Of a stretch of DNA of 64,000 nt, positions 33,662 to 43,627 are shown piece by piece. This DNA comes from Cohnella caldifontis (GTDB lineage: Bacteria; Bacillota; Bacilli; Paenibacillales; Paenibacillaceae). The stretch spans positions 186,001 to 250,000 of the forward strand of contig NZ_JAQZSJ010000002.1 of the NCBI RefSeq assembly GCF_029360585.1. Direction: 5' to 3'. How positions within the stretch are numbered: position 1 is the first letter of the stretch; every line of letters begins with the position of its first letter. Position numbers and translations under genes: made by a program. Below the pieces are notes generated by a model. It had not been told where the DNA came from and ran no database searches. It saw only the letters and a program-made list of their open reading frames with translations.

Positions 33662-35737
33662 TTACTTGATGAGCGCGTTCGGATCGATGATGAGAGCGAC
33701 TTGGCCGTCTCCGAGAATCGTGGCCCCGGAAACGAGGCTGATTCCCGTCAAATATTTGCCCAGCGTTTTGAGCACGATTTCGCTTTGGCCGATGAATTCA
33801 TCCACCAGTACCGCAGCCAGCTTGTCCCCTTTGCGGATGACGAGCATTTCCGTCTCTTCCTCGCCGTTCTCGGTGTAATCCGGGGAATCGACCAGTTCCG
33901 CCAAGGAAACGATCGGGATCAACGAATGGCGGTAATCGACCATGCGCGTCCCGTGCAAGGTACGGATGTCTTCCCGTTTGACCGACGCCGTCTCGACGAT
34001 GGAGGACAACGGGAAAGCGTATTTCTCCGATCCGAGTTTGATCAGCATGGCGGCGATGATCGACAGCGTCAGCGGCAGCTGGATCGAGAATTTCGTGCCT
34101 TTGCCGATCGTGGACGTGACCGAAACATGGCCGCCGAGGGACTCGATTTTGGATTTCACCACGTCCAGTCCGACGCCGCGGCCGGAAATGTCGGATACTT
34201 TGTCCGCCGTGCTGAAGCCGGGAGCGAACAGCAGCATGTTGATTTCGTCGTCGGAGAGCGTCTTGGCCGTCTCCGCCGTGAGCACGCCCCGTTTGATCGC
34301 GGTTTCCAGCACTTTGGGCCGGTTGATGCCCCGTCCGTCGTCTTCGATTTCGATGAAGACGTGGTTGCCGCTGTGGAACGCCCGCAGGTGGACCGTTCCG
34401 GTCTCCGGCTTGCCCGCTTGTTGCCGGTCCTGGATCGGTTCCACGCCGTGGTCGACGGAATTCCGGATCAAGTGCACGAGCGGATCGCCGATTTCATCGA
34501 TGACCGTGCGGTCCAACTCGGTTTCGGCGCCTGTCACCACAAGGTCGACCTTCTTGTTCAGCGATTTGGCCAAATCCCGGACCATGCGGGGAAACCGGTT
34601 GAAAACGGTGTCGACCGGCACCATGCGCAGCTTCAGGACGATATTCTGCAAATCCCCGCTCACCCGGGCCATATGCTCCACGGTTTCCGTGAGATCGTTG
34701 CGGCGGACTTCCGTCGCGAGCTGCTCGAGCCTTACCCGGTCGATGAGCAGTTCGCTGAACAGGTTCATCAGCGAATCCAGCCGTTCGATGTCGACGCGGA
34801 TCGTCCGGGGAGCCGTGCTTCCTCCTCCGGCCGGCGCCGCCTGACGGGCGGCCGGCGTCTCCGCCGCGCCTGACGGAGCCGGAGCCGCGGCGGGTTGCGC
34901 GGCAGCGGCGGCGGCCGTTTCGCGTGCCGCTTCCGATGCCGGATCCTTGCGGGATTCCGGATTCAGCTCGGCGAGCGAGGATTTGTCCAGCCGCGTCATC
35001 TGCACGGACTCGATCTCCGAGACCCGGCCGACTTGATCGTTCAAGGTCGCCTCGTCGGTCTTGGTGATGTAATAGACGGAGAAGCTGCGGTCGAATTTCT
35101 CCTGTTCGATGTCCTGAACGGAAGGATGGGATTTGACGACTTCCCCGTGCCGCTCCAGCGCGTCGAATACCATGTAAGCCCGTGCGGCTTTCAGCAAGCA
35201 ATCCTCGCGGACTTTGACCTCGATGTAGTACGCTTGGTATCCGCTCTCCAAAGATTGCGCGAGCACGGACAGCTGATATTGGTCGAGGGCCATGGACGCG
35301 TTCGTTGCGGCGGTCGCGGCGGGCGCGGGCGATCCCGCGCCGGCGGCCGGGCTTGCCTCGCCTTTGACGATGGCTTTCAGCCGGGCGACCAAATCGGCTA
35401 CGTCCCTTTTGCCGGTGCCCCCGTTCACGACGTCCTGCACCATGGCTTCCAAAGCGTCGAGCCCTTTGAACAACGTGTCGAAAATCGGGCCGGACATCGC
35501 AAGCTTGCCATTGCGGACCAGATCCAGCACGTTCTCCATCTCATGGGTCAAGGAGGCGAGATCTTCGAAACCCATCGTCGCCGACATGCCCTTGAGGGTG
35601 TGGGCGGAACGGAAAATCACCTGCACGATGCCGATATCCTCCGGCGACTGTTCCAACCGGAGCATGTTTTCGTTGAGCGATTGCAGATGGTCGTTCGCCT
35701 CGTCGATGAAAATCGACATGTATTGATTCATTTCCAC
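33662..35737 (-). CDS. cheA: Chemotaxis histidine kinase CheA
   Basis: CheA phosphorylates itself and passes the phosphate to CheY and CheB. The 691-residue protein has the P1 HPt domain with RSAHTLKGMS (His46), a P2 CheY-binding domain (about 155-250), an Ala/Pro-rich linker (about 262-315), the P3 dimerisation helices, the P4 kinase domain with HLIRNSVDHGVEP (N box), IEDDGRGI (G1) and DISGRGVGLDVV (G2), and the CheW-like P5 domain to the end. I use the GTG at 35737, 10 nt after GGAGG; an ATG 6 nt further in is the alternative. Confidence 0.97.
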   Translation of the reverse strand: MEMNQYMSIFIDEANDHLQSLNENMLRLEQSPEDIGIVQVIFRSAHTLKGMSATMGFEDLASLTHEMENVLDLVRNGKLAMSGPIFDTLFKGLDALEAMVQDVVNGGTGKRDVADLVARLKAIVKGEASPAAGAGSPAPAATAATNASMALDQYQLSVLAQSLESGYQAYYIEVKVREDCLLKAARAYMVFDALERHGEVVKSHPSVQDIEQEKFDRSFSVYYITKTDEATLNDQVGRVSEIESVQMTRLDKSSLAELNPESRKDPASEAARETAAAAAAQPAAAPAPSGAAETPAARQAAPAGGGSTAPRTIRVDIERLDSLMNLFSELLIDRVRLEQLATEVRRNDLTETVEHMARVSGDLQNIVLKLRMVPVDTVFNRFPRMVRDLAKSLNKKVDLVVTGAETELDRTVIDEIGDPLVHLIRNSVDHGVEPIQDRQQAGKPETGTVHLRAFHSGNHVFIEIEDDGRGINRPKVLETAIKRGVLTAETAKTLSDDEINMLLFAPGFSTADKVSDISGRGVGLDVVKSKIESLGGHVSVTSTIGKGTKFSIQLPLTLSIIAAMLIKLGSEKYAFPLSSIVETASVKREDIRTLHGTRMVDYRHSLIPIVSLAELVDSPDYTENGEEETEMLVIRKGDKLAAVLVDEFIGQSEIVLKTLGKYLTGISLVSGATILGDGQVALIIDPNALIK

Positions 35738-35768
35738 TGGCCGGACACCTCCTGATTGCGTAGGCTGG

Positions 35769-37259
35769 CTACGGACTCTGAGTTATGCTGCGGGACCTCA
35801 CTTCGCGAAGCAGGAATGGGGCGATTTGCTGCAGCGGAAGCACATGGCTCGCGGCACCGAGCTCCACCGCGGATCGCGGCATTCCGTAAACGACGCACGT
35901 TTCGGCCGACTCCGCGATGCGGATTTCGGCGCCGTCCATTTGAAGCGCCTTCATGCCCGAAGCCCCGTCGCTGCCCATCCCGGTCATCAGCACGAGATGG
36001 CGCGTAAGCTCGCGCAGTCCGACCAGCGATTCGAACAGCACGTCGACGGAAGGCATATGCCCGCTCCGGGGGCCGTCCTCCGACAGCTTGATCCGGTAAG
36101 TGCCGGAAGCTTCCTTTTCCAGCGCCATCTGCTTGCCTCCGGGCGCGATGTAGGCGGTGCCGGTCTCGACGACCGTCCCGTGCTCCGCTTCGCACACTCG
36201 GATGTTGCAGAATGCGTTCAACCGCTGGGCAAGCGAATGCGTAAACTTCGGAGGCATATGCTGCACCACCAGCACCGGAGCCTCCAAGTCCGCGGGCAGC
36301 GCGGTCAGCAGTTCGTGCAAGGCGCGCGGACCTCCGGTGGAAGTTCCCACGGCCACGATTTGCCGGAATGCGGACGTCCCCCGGATTTTCCCGCCGGACC
36401 CGGCGGAACGCCCCGCCGGCAAATCCCGGTTCAAAGGCGGAGCCGCGCCCGATTTCTTAAGGCCGGCTGCCGAACGGCGGGTCGAACCTTCGGACGGAGC
36501 CGCCGGTTTGGAAGCGACGGGCGGTTTCGCTTGGTCCGCTTGCCTCGGTTTGGACGGCGCCAAACCCGTGTTCGCGGGCTGCGGTTTGCGCGGCGCCGGC
36601 GGCCGGCCGGCCGTCGCGGGCCGTTCGATCGCCGCGGCATTCGGCTTCGGCGGAATCGGACCGGCATTTCCCGGCGGCTTCCCGCCCTCCCCTTTCAACC
36701 GTTGCTCTGACGCGTCGTCTTGGCTCGGCGGAGAAGCGGAACCGTAATCGGGAGCTTGGCCGCCGGTTGCAGGCGGATCGGCGCCATGCTTTTTCCCTTC
36801 GGCTTCGGTCTCGGCCGCTTCCTGCACGGCCGGCAGCATCCGCAGCGTCCCGGCGCGCAGCGATTCGGCCGCGATATGGAGCTTCTCCAGCAGGTACCGG
36901 CTGACTTCGCCGATGTCCAGGTTCACGGCCCGGTCGGGCTTACGGACGAAATCGAAGGCTCCATACTGCAGCGCCTTGATCGTATCCCGGGCGCCGTTGT
37001 CCGTTACCGCGGACAGCATGATGACCGGAGTCGGCCGGGCCGCCATGATGCGCTGAAGCGCCTCCAATCCGTTCATCCGCGGCATTTCCATGTCCATCGT
37101 GATGATATCCGGCGTAAGTTCCAAGGCGAGCCGTACGGCTTCCTCGCCGTCGGAAGCGGTGGACGCGACCGTGAAGGCGTCGTCCGCGTTGACCATATCG
37201 CTGAGCACGTGTCGCATGAAACGGGAGTCGTCTACGATCAGGACGCGGTAAACGGTCAT
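35769..37259 (-). CDS. cheB: Chemotaxis methylesterase CheB with a long Pro/Ala linker
   Basis: CheB removes methyl groups from receptors and is activated by CheA. The 496-residue protein has a receiver domain with Asp56 in TMDMEMPRMNG and a C-terminal methylesterase domain with the catalytic triad motifs GTSTGGPRAL (Ser), VVQHMPPKFT (His) and MTGMGSDGASG (Asp). Between them, about residues 145-295 form a Pro/Ala/Gly/Lys-rich linker; B. subtilis CheB has about 357 residues in all. AAGGAG lies 9 nt before the ATG. It follows flhG and precedes cheA. Confidence 0.96.
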   Translation of the reverse strand: MTVYRVLIVDDSRFMRHVLSDMVNADDAFTVASTASDGEEAVRLALELTPDIITMDMEMPRMNGLEALQRIMAARPTPVIMLSAVTDNGARDTIKALQYGAFDFVRKPDRAVNLDIGEVSRYLLEKLHIAAESLRAGTLRMLPAVQEAAETEAEGKKHGADPPATGGQAPDYGSASPPSQDDASEQRLKGEGGKPPGNAGPIPPKPNAAAIERPATAGRPPAPRKPQPANTGLAPSKPRQADQAKPPVASKPAAPSEGSTRRSAAGLKKSGAAPPLNRDLPAGRSAGSGGKIRGTSAFRQIVAVGTSTGGPRALHELLTALPADLEAPVLVVQHMPPKFTHSLAQRLNAFCNIRVCEAEHGTVVETGTAYIAPGGKQMALEKEASGTYRIKLSEDGPRSGHMPSVDVLFESLVGLRELTRHLVLMTGMGSDGASGMKALQMDGAEIRIAESAETCVVYGMPRSAVELGAASHVLPLQQIAPFLLREVRSRSITQSP

Positions 37260-37339
37260 TTTCCCACGCTCCTTTCGGTTGGATCAAGGCTGCAATGGCG
37301 GCACCGTCGAAACCAGAACGTTCCCCTCCGGTCAGAGGT

Positions 37340-38203
37340 TCATTTCCATAACTTTCTTACGCGTTGCAGAAATCCGGTCAATCCCCCCGGATCCGACGTT
37401 CTCCCTTCCAGCAAATACGTCGAAGCGATCCGGTCGATTCCCCTGGCCGCCGCGCTGTCGGGATAAGCCGCGCTTAGCGGCGTTTGGCGCTTGACGGCGC
37501 GGGAAACGCTCGCATCGTCGGGGATGTAGCCGAGAACGGGAATCTCGAGCCCTAAGTACTTGGCCGCTACTTGGCGGATATTGTCGGCGGTCTGCTTCCC
37601 TTCGCGGTCATCCCCGACGCGGTTGACGACCAGCCGGAAAGCGGCTTCGTGGCCCATCGTCTTGACCATCTTGATCAAGGCGTACGCATCGGTAATCGAG
37701 GTCGGCTCGGGCGTCGTGACGACGATCGTCTCTTCGGCCGCCGTGATGAACCGAAGCGTTTCCTTGGATAAACCGGCTCCCGTATCGAAAAGCAGGAAAT
37801 CCACGTGTCCGTTCAGCAGACCGATCTGCTGGGCGAAATATTCCAATTCTTCGTCGGTCAGGCGGATCAGCTCCTGAAAGCCGGAACCGCCAGCGATGAA
37901 CTGCAGCCCGCCCGGCGTCGTCTGGATAATCTCCCAGACGCTTTTCTCCCGCTTGAGCAGGTGGAACAGGTTATACTGGGCAGGCGTTCCCAGCAGCACG
38001 TCGATGTTGGCCATGCCGATGTCGGCATCGAACAGCAGCACCCGGTGTCCCCTTTTCTGCAAGGCCATGGCGAAATTGAGACTGAAATTGGATTTGCCCA
38101 CTCCTCCTTTGCCGCTTGTCACGGTCAAAATCCGGGTTGAAGTGCCACTGGGCGCTTCGCGCGTGTGGACCAATTGACGAAGGGCTTCAGCCTGATCATT
38201 CAT
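37340..38203 (-). CDS. flhG: Flagellum site-determining MinD-like ATPase FlhG
   Basis: FlhG (YlxH) controls flagellar number and position, activates FlhF GTP hydrolysis and helps C-ring assembly. The 287-residue protein has the deviant Walker A motif TSGKGGVGKSNFS, DADIGMANID, and a C-terminal amphipathic tail (GGLTGFLQRVRKLW). The N-terminus NDQAEALRQLV holds the DQA..LR element that activates FlhF. It overlaps flhF by 8 nt. Confidence 0.96.
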   Translation of the reverse strand: MNDQAEALRQLVHTREAPSGTSTRILTVTSGKGGVGKSNFSLNFAMALQKRGHRVLLFDADIGMANIDVLLGTPAQYNLFHLLKREKSVWEIIQTTPGGLQFIAGGSGFQELIRLTDEELEYFAQQIGLLNGHVDFLLFDTGAGLSKETLRFITAAEETIVVTTPEPTSITDAYALIKMVKTMGHEAAFRLVVNRVGDDREGKQTADNIRQVAAKYLGLEIPVLGYIPDDASVSRAVKRQTPLSAAYPDSAAARGIDRIASTYLLEGRTSDPGGLTGFLQRVRKLWK

Positions 38204-39590
38204 GAGCCGGTTCCCCCAGAAGCTTGAGCACCCATTCCTCCGGATCGAACAATCGGATATCGTCCGGCACGGTTTGCCCGCACGTGATGTATGAGATCGG
38301 GAAAGCGAATTCCCGGACTAAATTGAGCAGAGAACCGTATGTATCGGTTTCGTCGGCTTTGGTGAGCAGCAGCCTTCGGATTCCGTATTTCGAGAACTGG
38401 GCGGCGACGGCGCGCATGTCCGCGTACTTGTGCGTCAGACTCAGCACCAGGAACGTTTCGGCCTTCTCCCCGGGAGCCAGCAGGCTGTTCACTTCCGATA
38501 CGAACAGCTCGTTGCGGTAATTCCGGCCCGCGGTGTCCATGAAGAGCAGGTCGCGATCCGCCATTTTGTTGTAAGCCCGCGTCAATTCGCCGGGCGAAAA
38601 AACGACTTCCAGCGGCGAATTGAGGATATCGGCGTACGTCCGAAGTTGGTCCACCGCGGAAATCCGGTACGTATCCGCCGTGATGAATCCGACGCTGCGG
38701 CGATGGGAAAACGATTGGTCTGCGGCCAACTTGGCGATCGTCGTCGTCTTGCCGACGCCGGTCGGCCCGACGAAATGCACGATTCTCGTCTCTTGCCCGA
38801 TCCCGCTGCCCGCGCAGGGGAGGAGCCAAGAGCGAAGGACTTCTTTGGCCGCCTCGTACGAGGCGGCTTCATCCGGGACCTCCCGGTCGTGCAGCCGCTC
38901 CCGGACTTCCTCGGCGAACTGCTCCACGTGTACCGGATCGACCCCTTGCTCCGCCAGCCGCCGGCTCCACCTCAGCACCGATTCGGGGATGCTCCGGAAC
39001 GACTGCTGCCGGGCCATGCGGGCCATCATGTCTTTCATGGCGCGCAGCTCGTTCAGAAGCAGCGACGCTTCGGCCATGTCCCCCGGATTCGCCGCGGCGT
39101 TCCCGGCGGTCCGAGGTCCGGCCGGCGGAACGCCTCCTGCCGCCGCCGCTTTTCCTTTCTCGGCGGACAGCAGCTGCAGCAACGCCTCCGCCGCCGGGTT
39201 GGCCGGCGGCGATTCGGCGACGGGCACGGCGACCGCCGTCCCGGCGGAAGGCGCGTCACCGGATGCGGTTCCCGCTTGTTTGGAATAAAGGTCGCGAACG
39301 GCACGTCCGGGAACCGCGGGCCTGCCGTCCAACGGTTCTTCCTGGCGAGTTGCGGCGATTTCCGGCGCGGCGGTTTTCGGCAGGCGAGGCGGCTGCGCCC
39401 TGGCAGGGGTTTTCCGGGCGGCTTCGTCCACCGCCGCGATCACTTCCACCTTCTTCTTCCCGAACATGCCCATAAACCCGCCCGTCTTGATTTCCTTGGT
39501 GCTCAAGATCATCGCGTCCGGGCCGAGCTCGCCGCGGATCATCTGGACCGCCGCCGGCAAATCGTCTACGAGGTATCGTTTGACCTTCAT
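38196..39590 (-). CDS. flhF: Flagellar SRP-type GTPase FlhF
   Basis: FlhF is an SRP-family GTPase that sets where flagella are built. The 464-residue protein has an N-terminal B domain (MKVKRYLVDDLPAAVQMI), a Pro/Ala-rich stretch (about 60-180), the N domain and the G domain with [14 protein letters not shown] near residue 274, DTAGR and LTKADETDTYG. It is about 100 residues longer than B. subtilis FlhF, the extra length lying in the low-complexity stretch. The ATG overlaps the flhA stop. Confidence 0.96.
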   Translation of the reverse strand: MKVKRYLVDDLPAAVQMIRGELGPDAMILSTKEIKTGGFMGMFGKKKVEVIAAVDEAARKTPARAQPPRLPKTAAPEIAATRQEEPLDGRPAVPGRAVRDLYSKQAGTASGDAPSAGTAVAVPVAESPPANPAAEALLQLLSAEKGKAAAAGGVPPAGPRTAGNAAANPGDMAEASLLLNELRAMKDMMARMARQQSFRSIPESVLRWSRRLAEQGVDPVHVEQFAEEVRERLHDREVPDEAASYEAAKEVLRSWLLPCAGSGIGQETRIVHFVGPTGVGKTTTIAKLAADQSFSHRRSVGFITADTYRISAVDQLRTYADILNSPLEVVFSPGELTRAYNKMADRDLLFMDTAGRNYRNELFVSEVNSLLAPGEKAETFLVLSLTHKYADMRAVAAQFSKYGIRRLLLTKADETDTYGSLLNLVREFAFPISYITCGQTVPDDIRLFDPEEWVLKLLGEPAHE

Positions 39591-41620
39591 GCATTCACCA
39601 CCCCTACGCTCTGCACTTCAATATTCGGCTCCAATTCGCTGTACGACAGGACCGGAATGTCTTGCAGGCTGCGTTCCAGCAGCTGCCGTAAATACATGCG
39701 GATCGTCGGCGAGGTGAGGATGATCGGCTGCTGTCCGGCTTGCACCAGCCGGTTGACTTGCTCCGTCAGCTTCTGATAAATGGACTGGGATGAGGCGGGA
39801 TCCATGGCCAGGTAGCTTCCCTGATCCGACTGCTGCACCGCTTCGGCGATCTTCTTCTCCACCTGCGGGCTGATCGTGATCACCTTCAGGGGTTCGCTCT
39901 GCGGCGCATACTGCTGCGTGATCTGGCGGGAAAGGTTCTGCCTGACGTATTCGGTCAGCACTTCCGGATCTTTGGTGTATCGGCCGTAATCGGCCAGCGT
40001 TTCGAAAATGGTGACCAGATCCCGGATCGAAATTTTCTCCTTCAGCAGCTTGGCCAGCACTTTCTGGATTTCCCCGAGGCCCATGATGGAAGGCACGAGT
40101 TCTTCCACGAGCGCCGGATACGTTTCCTTCACGCTGTCGACCAGCGCCTTCGTTTCTTGGCGTCCGATCAACTCGTGGGCGTGTTTCTTGATCACTTCGG
40201 TCAAGTGGGTCGCCACCACGGAAGGCGGATCCACGACGGTGTATCCCGCGAGCTCCGCCCGTTCCTTGGCGGCTTCGTCGATCCACAAGGCGGGCAAGCC
40301 GAATGCCGGCTCACGCGTCTCGATTCCGGTAATGGAATCGTCGTCGAAGCCCGGGCTCATCGCGAGATAGTGATTAAGCAATAATTCGCCATGAGCCACC
40401 GTATTTCCTTTCATTTTGATGACGTATTCGTTCGGTTTTAGTTGAATATTGTCGCGAATTCGGATGACGGGGACGATGAGTCCCATTTCCAGCGCGCATT
40501 GCCGGCGGATCATGATGATCCGGTCCAGCAAGTCGCCGCCTTGCTGCGTGTCGGCCAGCGGGATCAACCCATAGCCGAATTCGAATTCGATCGGGTCCAC
40601 CTGGAGCAGGCTGATGACGCTTTCGGGGCTGCGAACCTCCTCGATCTCTTTCTCTTCGACCATGAGCTGCTCTTCTTGCTTGCGGGCCTCCAGGTTTTTC
40701 TGGAGCCGGTATCCGGCAATCGCCAGGATGATCGCGTAGGGAAGCGTCGTCAGCAGCGGGATCGGCGTCAGCAAGCCCAACATCGCGACCGTTCCGGCCA
40801 CGATGTACAGGAGGCGGGGATACCGGAAAAGCTGGCCGGTCAGGTCTTCCGCCAAATTGTTGTCGGAGGCGGCCCTCGTCACGATGATGCCGGTCGCGGT
40901 GCTGATCAAGAGCGCCGGAATCTGGCTGACCAGACCGTCGCCGATGGACAGGATGGAATAGGTGTCGATCGCCTCCATGATGTCCATGCCATGAACGGCC
41001 ATCCCGATGATGAAACCGCCGATCAGGTTGATCGCCACGATGATGATGCTGGCGACGGCGTCTCCCTTGACGAATTTGGTGGCGCCGTCCATCGCCCCGT
41101 AGAAGTCGGCTTCCTTCTCGATTTTCTCCCGGCGTTCCCGGGCTTGCTGCTCGTTGATCATGCCGGCGTTGAGGTCGGCGTCGATGCTCATCTGCTTGCC
41201 GGGCATCGCGTCGAGGGTGAACCTCGCGGCGACCTCGGCGACGCGCTCCGAACCTCTGGTGATGACGATGAACTGCACGACGACCAGGATCAGGAAGACG
41301 ACGAAGCCGATCGCGAGCTGTCCCCCGGCCACGAAATGGCCGAACGTGTCGACGACGTGGCCGGCTTCGTGATCCCGCAGGATCAGCCGGGTGGTCGATA
41401 CGTTAAGCGACAGGCGGAAGACCGTCGTGACCAGCAGCAGCGTCGGGAAAATCGAGAAACTGAGCGCGTCCGTCGTATTCATCGCGATCAAGAGGATCAT
41501 GAGCGCGGCGGAGATGTTGAGCACCAGCAGCACGTCGAGCAGCCAGGTCGGGATCGGGACGACCATCATGAGGACGACGCCGATGATCCCGATCAATATG
41601 CTGAGGTCCCTGATCTTCAT
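39587..41620 (-). CDS. flhA: Flagellar type III export gate protein FlhA
   Basis: FlhA forms the nonameric export ring and uses the proton gradient. The 677-residue protein has about eight N-terminal membrane helices (from ILIGIIGVVLMMVVPIPTWL), the conserved FHIPEP-type cytoplasmic loop around GKQMSIDADLNAGMINEQQA, and a large cytoplasmic domain from about residue 330 that docks substrate-chaperone complexes. GGGAGGGG precedes the ATG at 41620. It follows flhB by about 80 nt. Confidence 0.97.
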   Translation of the reverse strand: MKIRDLSILIGIIGVVLMMVVPIPTWLLDVLLVLNISAALMILLIAMNTTDALSFSIFPTLLLVTTVFRLSLNVSTTRLILRDHEAGHVVDTFGHFVAGGQLAIGFVVFLILVVVQFIVITRGSERVAEVAARFTLDAMPGKQMSIDADLNAGMINEQQARERREKIEKEADFYGAMDGATKFVKGDAVASIIIVAINLIGGFIIGMAVHGMDIMEAIDTYSILSIGDGLVSQIPALLISTATGIIVTRAASDNNLAEDLTGQLFRYPRLLYIVAGTVAMLGLLTPIPLLTTLPYAIILAIAGYRLQKNLEARKQEEQLMVEEKEIEEVRSPESVISLLQVDPIEFEFGYGLIPLADTQQGGDLLDRIIMIRRQCALEMGLIVPVIRIRDNIQLKPNEYVIKMKGNTVAHGELLLNHYLAMSPGFDDDSITGIETREPAFGLPALWIDEAAKERAELAGYTVVDPPSVVATHLTEVIKKHAHELIGRQETKALVDSVKETYPALVEELVPSIMGLGEIQKVLAKLLKEKISIRDLVTIFETLADYGRYTKDPEVLTEYVRQNLSRQITQQYAPQSEPLKVITISPQVEKKIAEAVQQSDQGSYLAMDPASSQSIYQKLTEQVNRLVQAGQQPIILTSPTIRMYLRQLLERSLQDIPVLSYSELEPNIEVQSVGVVNA

Positions 41621-41701
41621 GTCTCGATCCCCTCCCTTCTCTTCCCCACAAAATGACGATGCTTTGCGGAGGACCCGTTAATAAACTTCATCGCATTCCG
41701 T

Positions 41702-42802
41702 TTACGCTCTGCGGCTGTGGCGGCCTTTGAGGCGATATACGTATGCCAGCACTTCCGCGACGGCTTGGAACAGATCGGCCGGAATCATGTCCCCGACTTC
41801 CGACCGATCGTACAGCGCGCGGGCAAGCGGCTTGTTTTCCATGATCGCGACATCGTGTTTGCGGGCGATTTCCCGAATTCTCAGCGCCAAATAATCTTGG
41901 CCTTTGGCGACGACGACCGGAGCGTCCATACGGGTTCCGTCGTAGCGCAGCGCGACGGCGAAGTGCGTCGGGTTCGTGATGACCACGTCCGCTTTGGGCA
42001 CTTCCTGCATCATGCGCATCAAAGCCATGCGGCGCTGTTTCTCCTTGATCTTGGATTTGATCAGCGGATCGCCCTCGGCGTTCTTATGCTCGTCTTTGAT
42101 GTCTTGCTTGCTCATTTTCAGTTTTTTCTCGTACTCAAACTTGTTGTAAAGAAAATCGCCGATCGAAAGCACGAACAGGCATGCGGCGACGAGCATTCCC
42201 GTCTGGAGAATCAGTCGGGCGACGAAAGCGAAAATACTTTCGATCGGAACGTGCGCCAGCTCGAGAAACTGGTTTTTCTTCGACCACAGCGCCCAGTAAA
42301 CGATCAATCCGATCACGGTGAGCTTAATCGCGCTTTTGCATAGTTCGATAACCGAGCGCATGTTGAACAGGTTTTTGGCCCCCGAGATCGGGTTGAGCAT
42401 GCCCAGATTCGGTTTCAACGAGTTCAACGTCATGAGCCATCCGACCTGCGCGATGTTCGCGGCGAAGGCGATCACGATGACGGTAATCCAAATCGGAGAC
42501 AGCAGAATCATAATTTGGAACGCGTAGTGGTAGAACAGCTGAAGCACGTTCTGGTCCGTGACCGCCATGTTGATGCGATGGAGGAAAATATCCCCGAACA
42601 GCAGCAGGATCCGTTCCCGGAAGAAGGGACCCATCACCATGAAGATGCATAGCGAGCCTAGAAGGATGAGCGAACCCGGAATTTCCTGGCTTTTGGCGAC
42701 TTGGCCTTTTTTTCGCGCATCTTGACGTTTCTTGGGCGTCGCCCTCTCCGTTTTTTCGCCGGCGAACAGCTGCAAGTCCAGCCGATGTCTTAAAGCCGAC
42801 AT
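41702..42802 (-). CDS. flhB: Flagellar export switch protein FlhB
   Basis: FlhB switches export specificity from rod-hook to filament substrates by self-cleavage. The 366-residue protein begins MSALRHRLDLQLFAGEKTER, has four membrane helices, and carries the autocleavage motif NPTH near residue 276 (DVVITNPTHFAVALRYD). A longer frame reaches 42865, but the ATG at 42802 has GGGAGG 9 nt upstream. It sits in the order fliR-flhB-flhA. Confidence 0.96.
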   Translation of the reverse strand: MSALRHRLDLQLFAGEKTERATPKKRQDARKKGQVAKSQEIPGSLILLGSLCIFMVMGPFFRERILLLFGDIFLHRINMAVTDQNVLQLFYHYAFQIMILLSPIWITVIVIAFAANIAQVGWLMTLNSLKPNLGMLNPISGAKNLFNMRSVIELCKSAIKLTVIGLIVYWALWSKKNQFLELAHVPIESIFAFVARLILQTGMLVAACLFVLSIGDFLYNKFEYEKKLKMSKQDIKDEHKNAEGDPLIKSKIKEKQRRMALMRMMQEVPKADVVITNPTHFAVALRYDGTRMDAPVVVAKGQDYLALRIREIARKHDVAIMENKPLARALYDRSEVGDMIPADLFQAVAEVLAYVYRLKGRHSRRA

Positions 42803-42827
42803 CCGCTTTCGCCTCCCTTCCGAACCG

Positions 42828-43622
42828 TCACGGTGAAGCCTGCAGGATGGCAAAAAGCTTGTCAATGGCGCGGAACATTTGGTCGAACAGCATTTGAAAC
42901 AGCGCTCCGAAGCCGGGCAATAGAACGATCAACAGGGCCATGCCGATCAAGATTTTCACCGGAATGCCGACCACGAAGACGTTGAATTGGGGCGCGGTGC
43001 GAGCCAGAAAACCTAACCCGACGTCCGTCAGAATCATGGAAACGACGATCGGCGCGGAAATCTGCAGCGCCAGCCGGAACGTGTCCGCGAAAGTCCGGAT
43101 CAGGAAATCCGCCACGCTGCCGTCCGCGATCCGGGCATATAAATCGTTGTCCAGAGGCAGCCAGTGATAACTGTCCATGACGGCGGCAAGCAAATAATGA
43201 TGGCCGTTCATCGACAGAAACACCAAGATCGTCAGCATGTACTTCAGGTTGCCGAGCATGGGCGCCGAAACGCCGGTAAGCGGGTCCACGATATTGGCGA
43301 TCCCGAATCCGATCTGCATGTCCATGAAAGCCCCGGCGATCTGAACGGCCGCGAAAAACAGCGTGCATAAGTACCCAATCAGCAGTCCGGCCAGAATCTC
43401 GCGGAAGATCGCCAGAATAAACGAAGCGTCCGCCGTGACTTTGGTGTCGAAACCGACGGTCAGAAAAACGAGAAGCGAAATGAAAAACGCCAGCCCGACT
43501 TTCAGCGTCCTCGGTACGTTTCGCGACGAAAATACCGGCGCGACGACAAAAAAGGAGCTAATCCGACAAAACACAAGCAGAAAGGCAGGAAACACCCGCA
43601 TGATCGTATCGGTTATCGACAT
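42828..43622 (-). CDS. fliR: Flagellar export gate protein FliR
   Basis: FliR is part of the FliPQR export gate in the membrane. The 264-residue protein is hydrophobic throughout, with family features FPAFLLVFCRISSFFVVAPVF near the start and GIPVKILIGMALLIVLLPGF near the end. I use the ATG at 43622, 5 nt after the fliQ stop; its ribosome binding site is weak, suggesting coupling with fliQ. The frame is open far upstream but those parts overlap fliQ. Confidence 0.94.
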   Translation of the reverse strand: MSITDTIMRVFPAFLLVFCRISSFFVVAPVFSSRNVPRTLKVGLAFFISLLVFLTVGFDTKVTADASFILAIFREILAGLLIGYLCTLFFAAVQIAGAFMDMQIGFGIANIVDPLTGVSAPMLGNLKYMLTILVFLSMNGHHYLLAAVMDSYHWLPLDNDLYARIADGSVADFLIRTFADTFRLALQISAPIVVSMILTDVGLGFLARTAPQFNVFVVGIPVKILIGMALLIVLLPGFGALFQMLFDQMFRAIDKLFAILQASP

Positions 43623-43627
43623 GGGCG

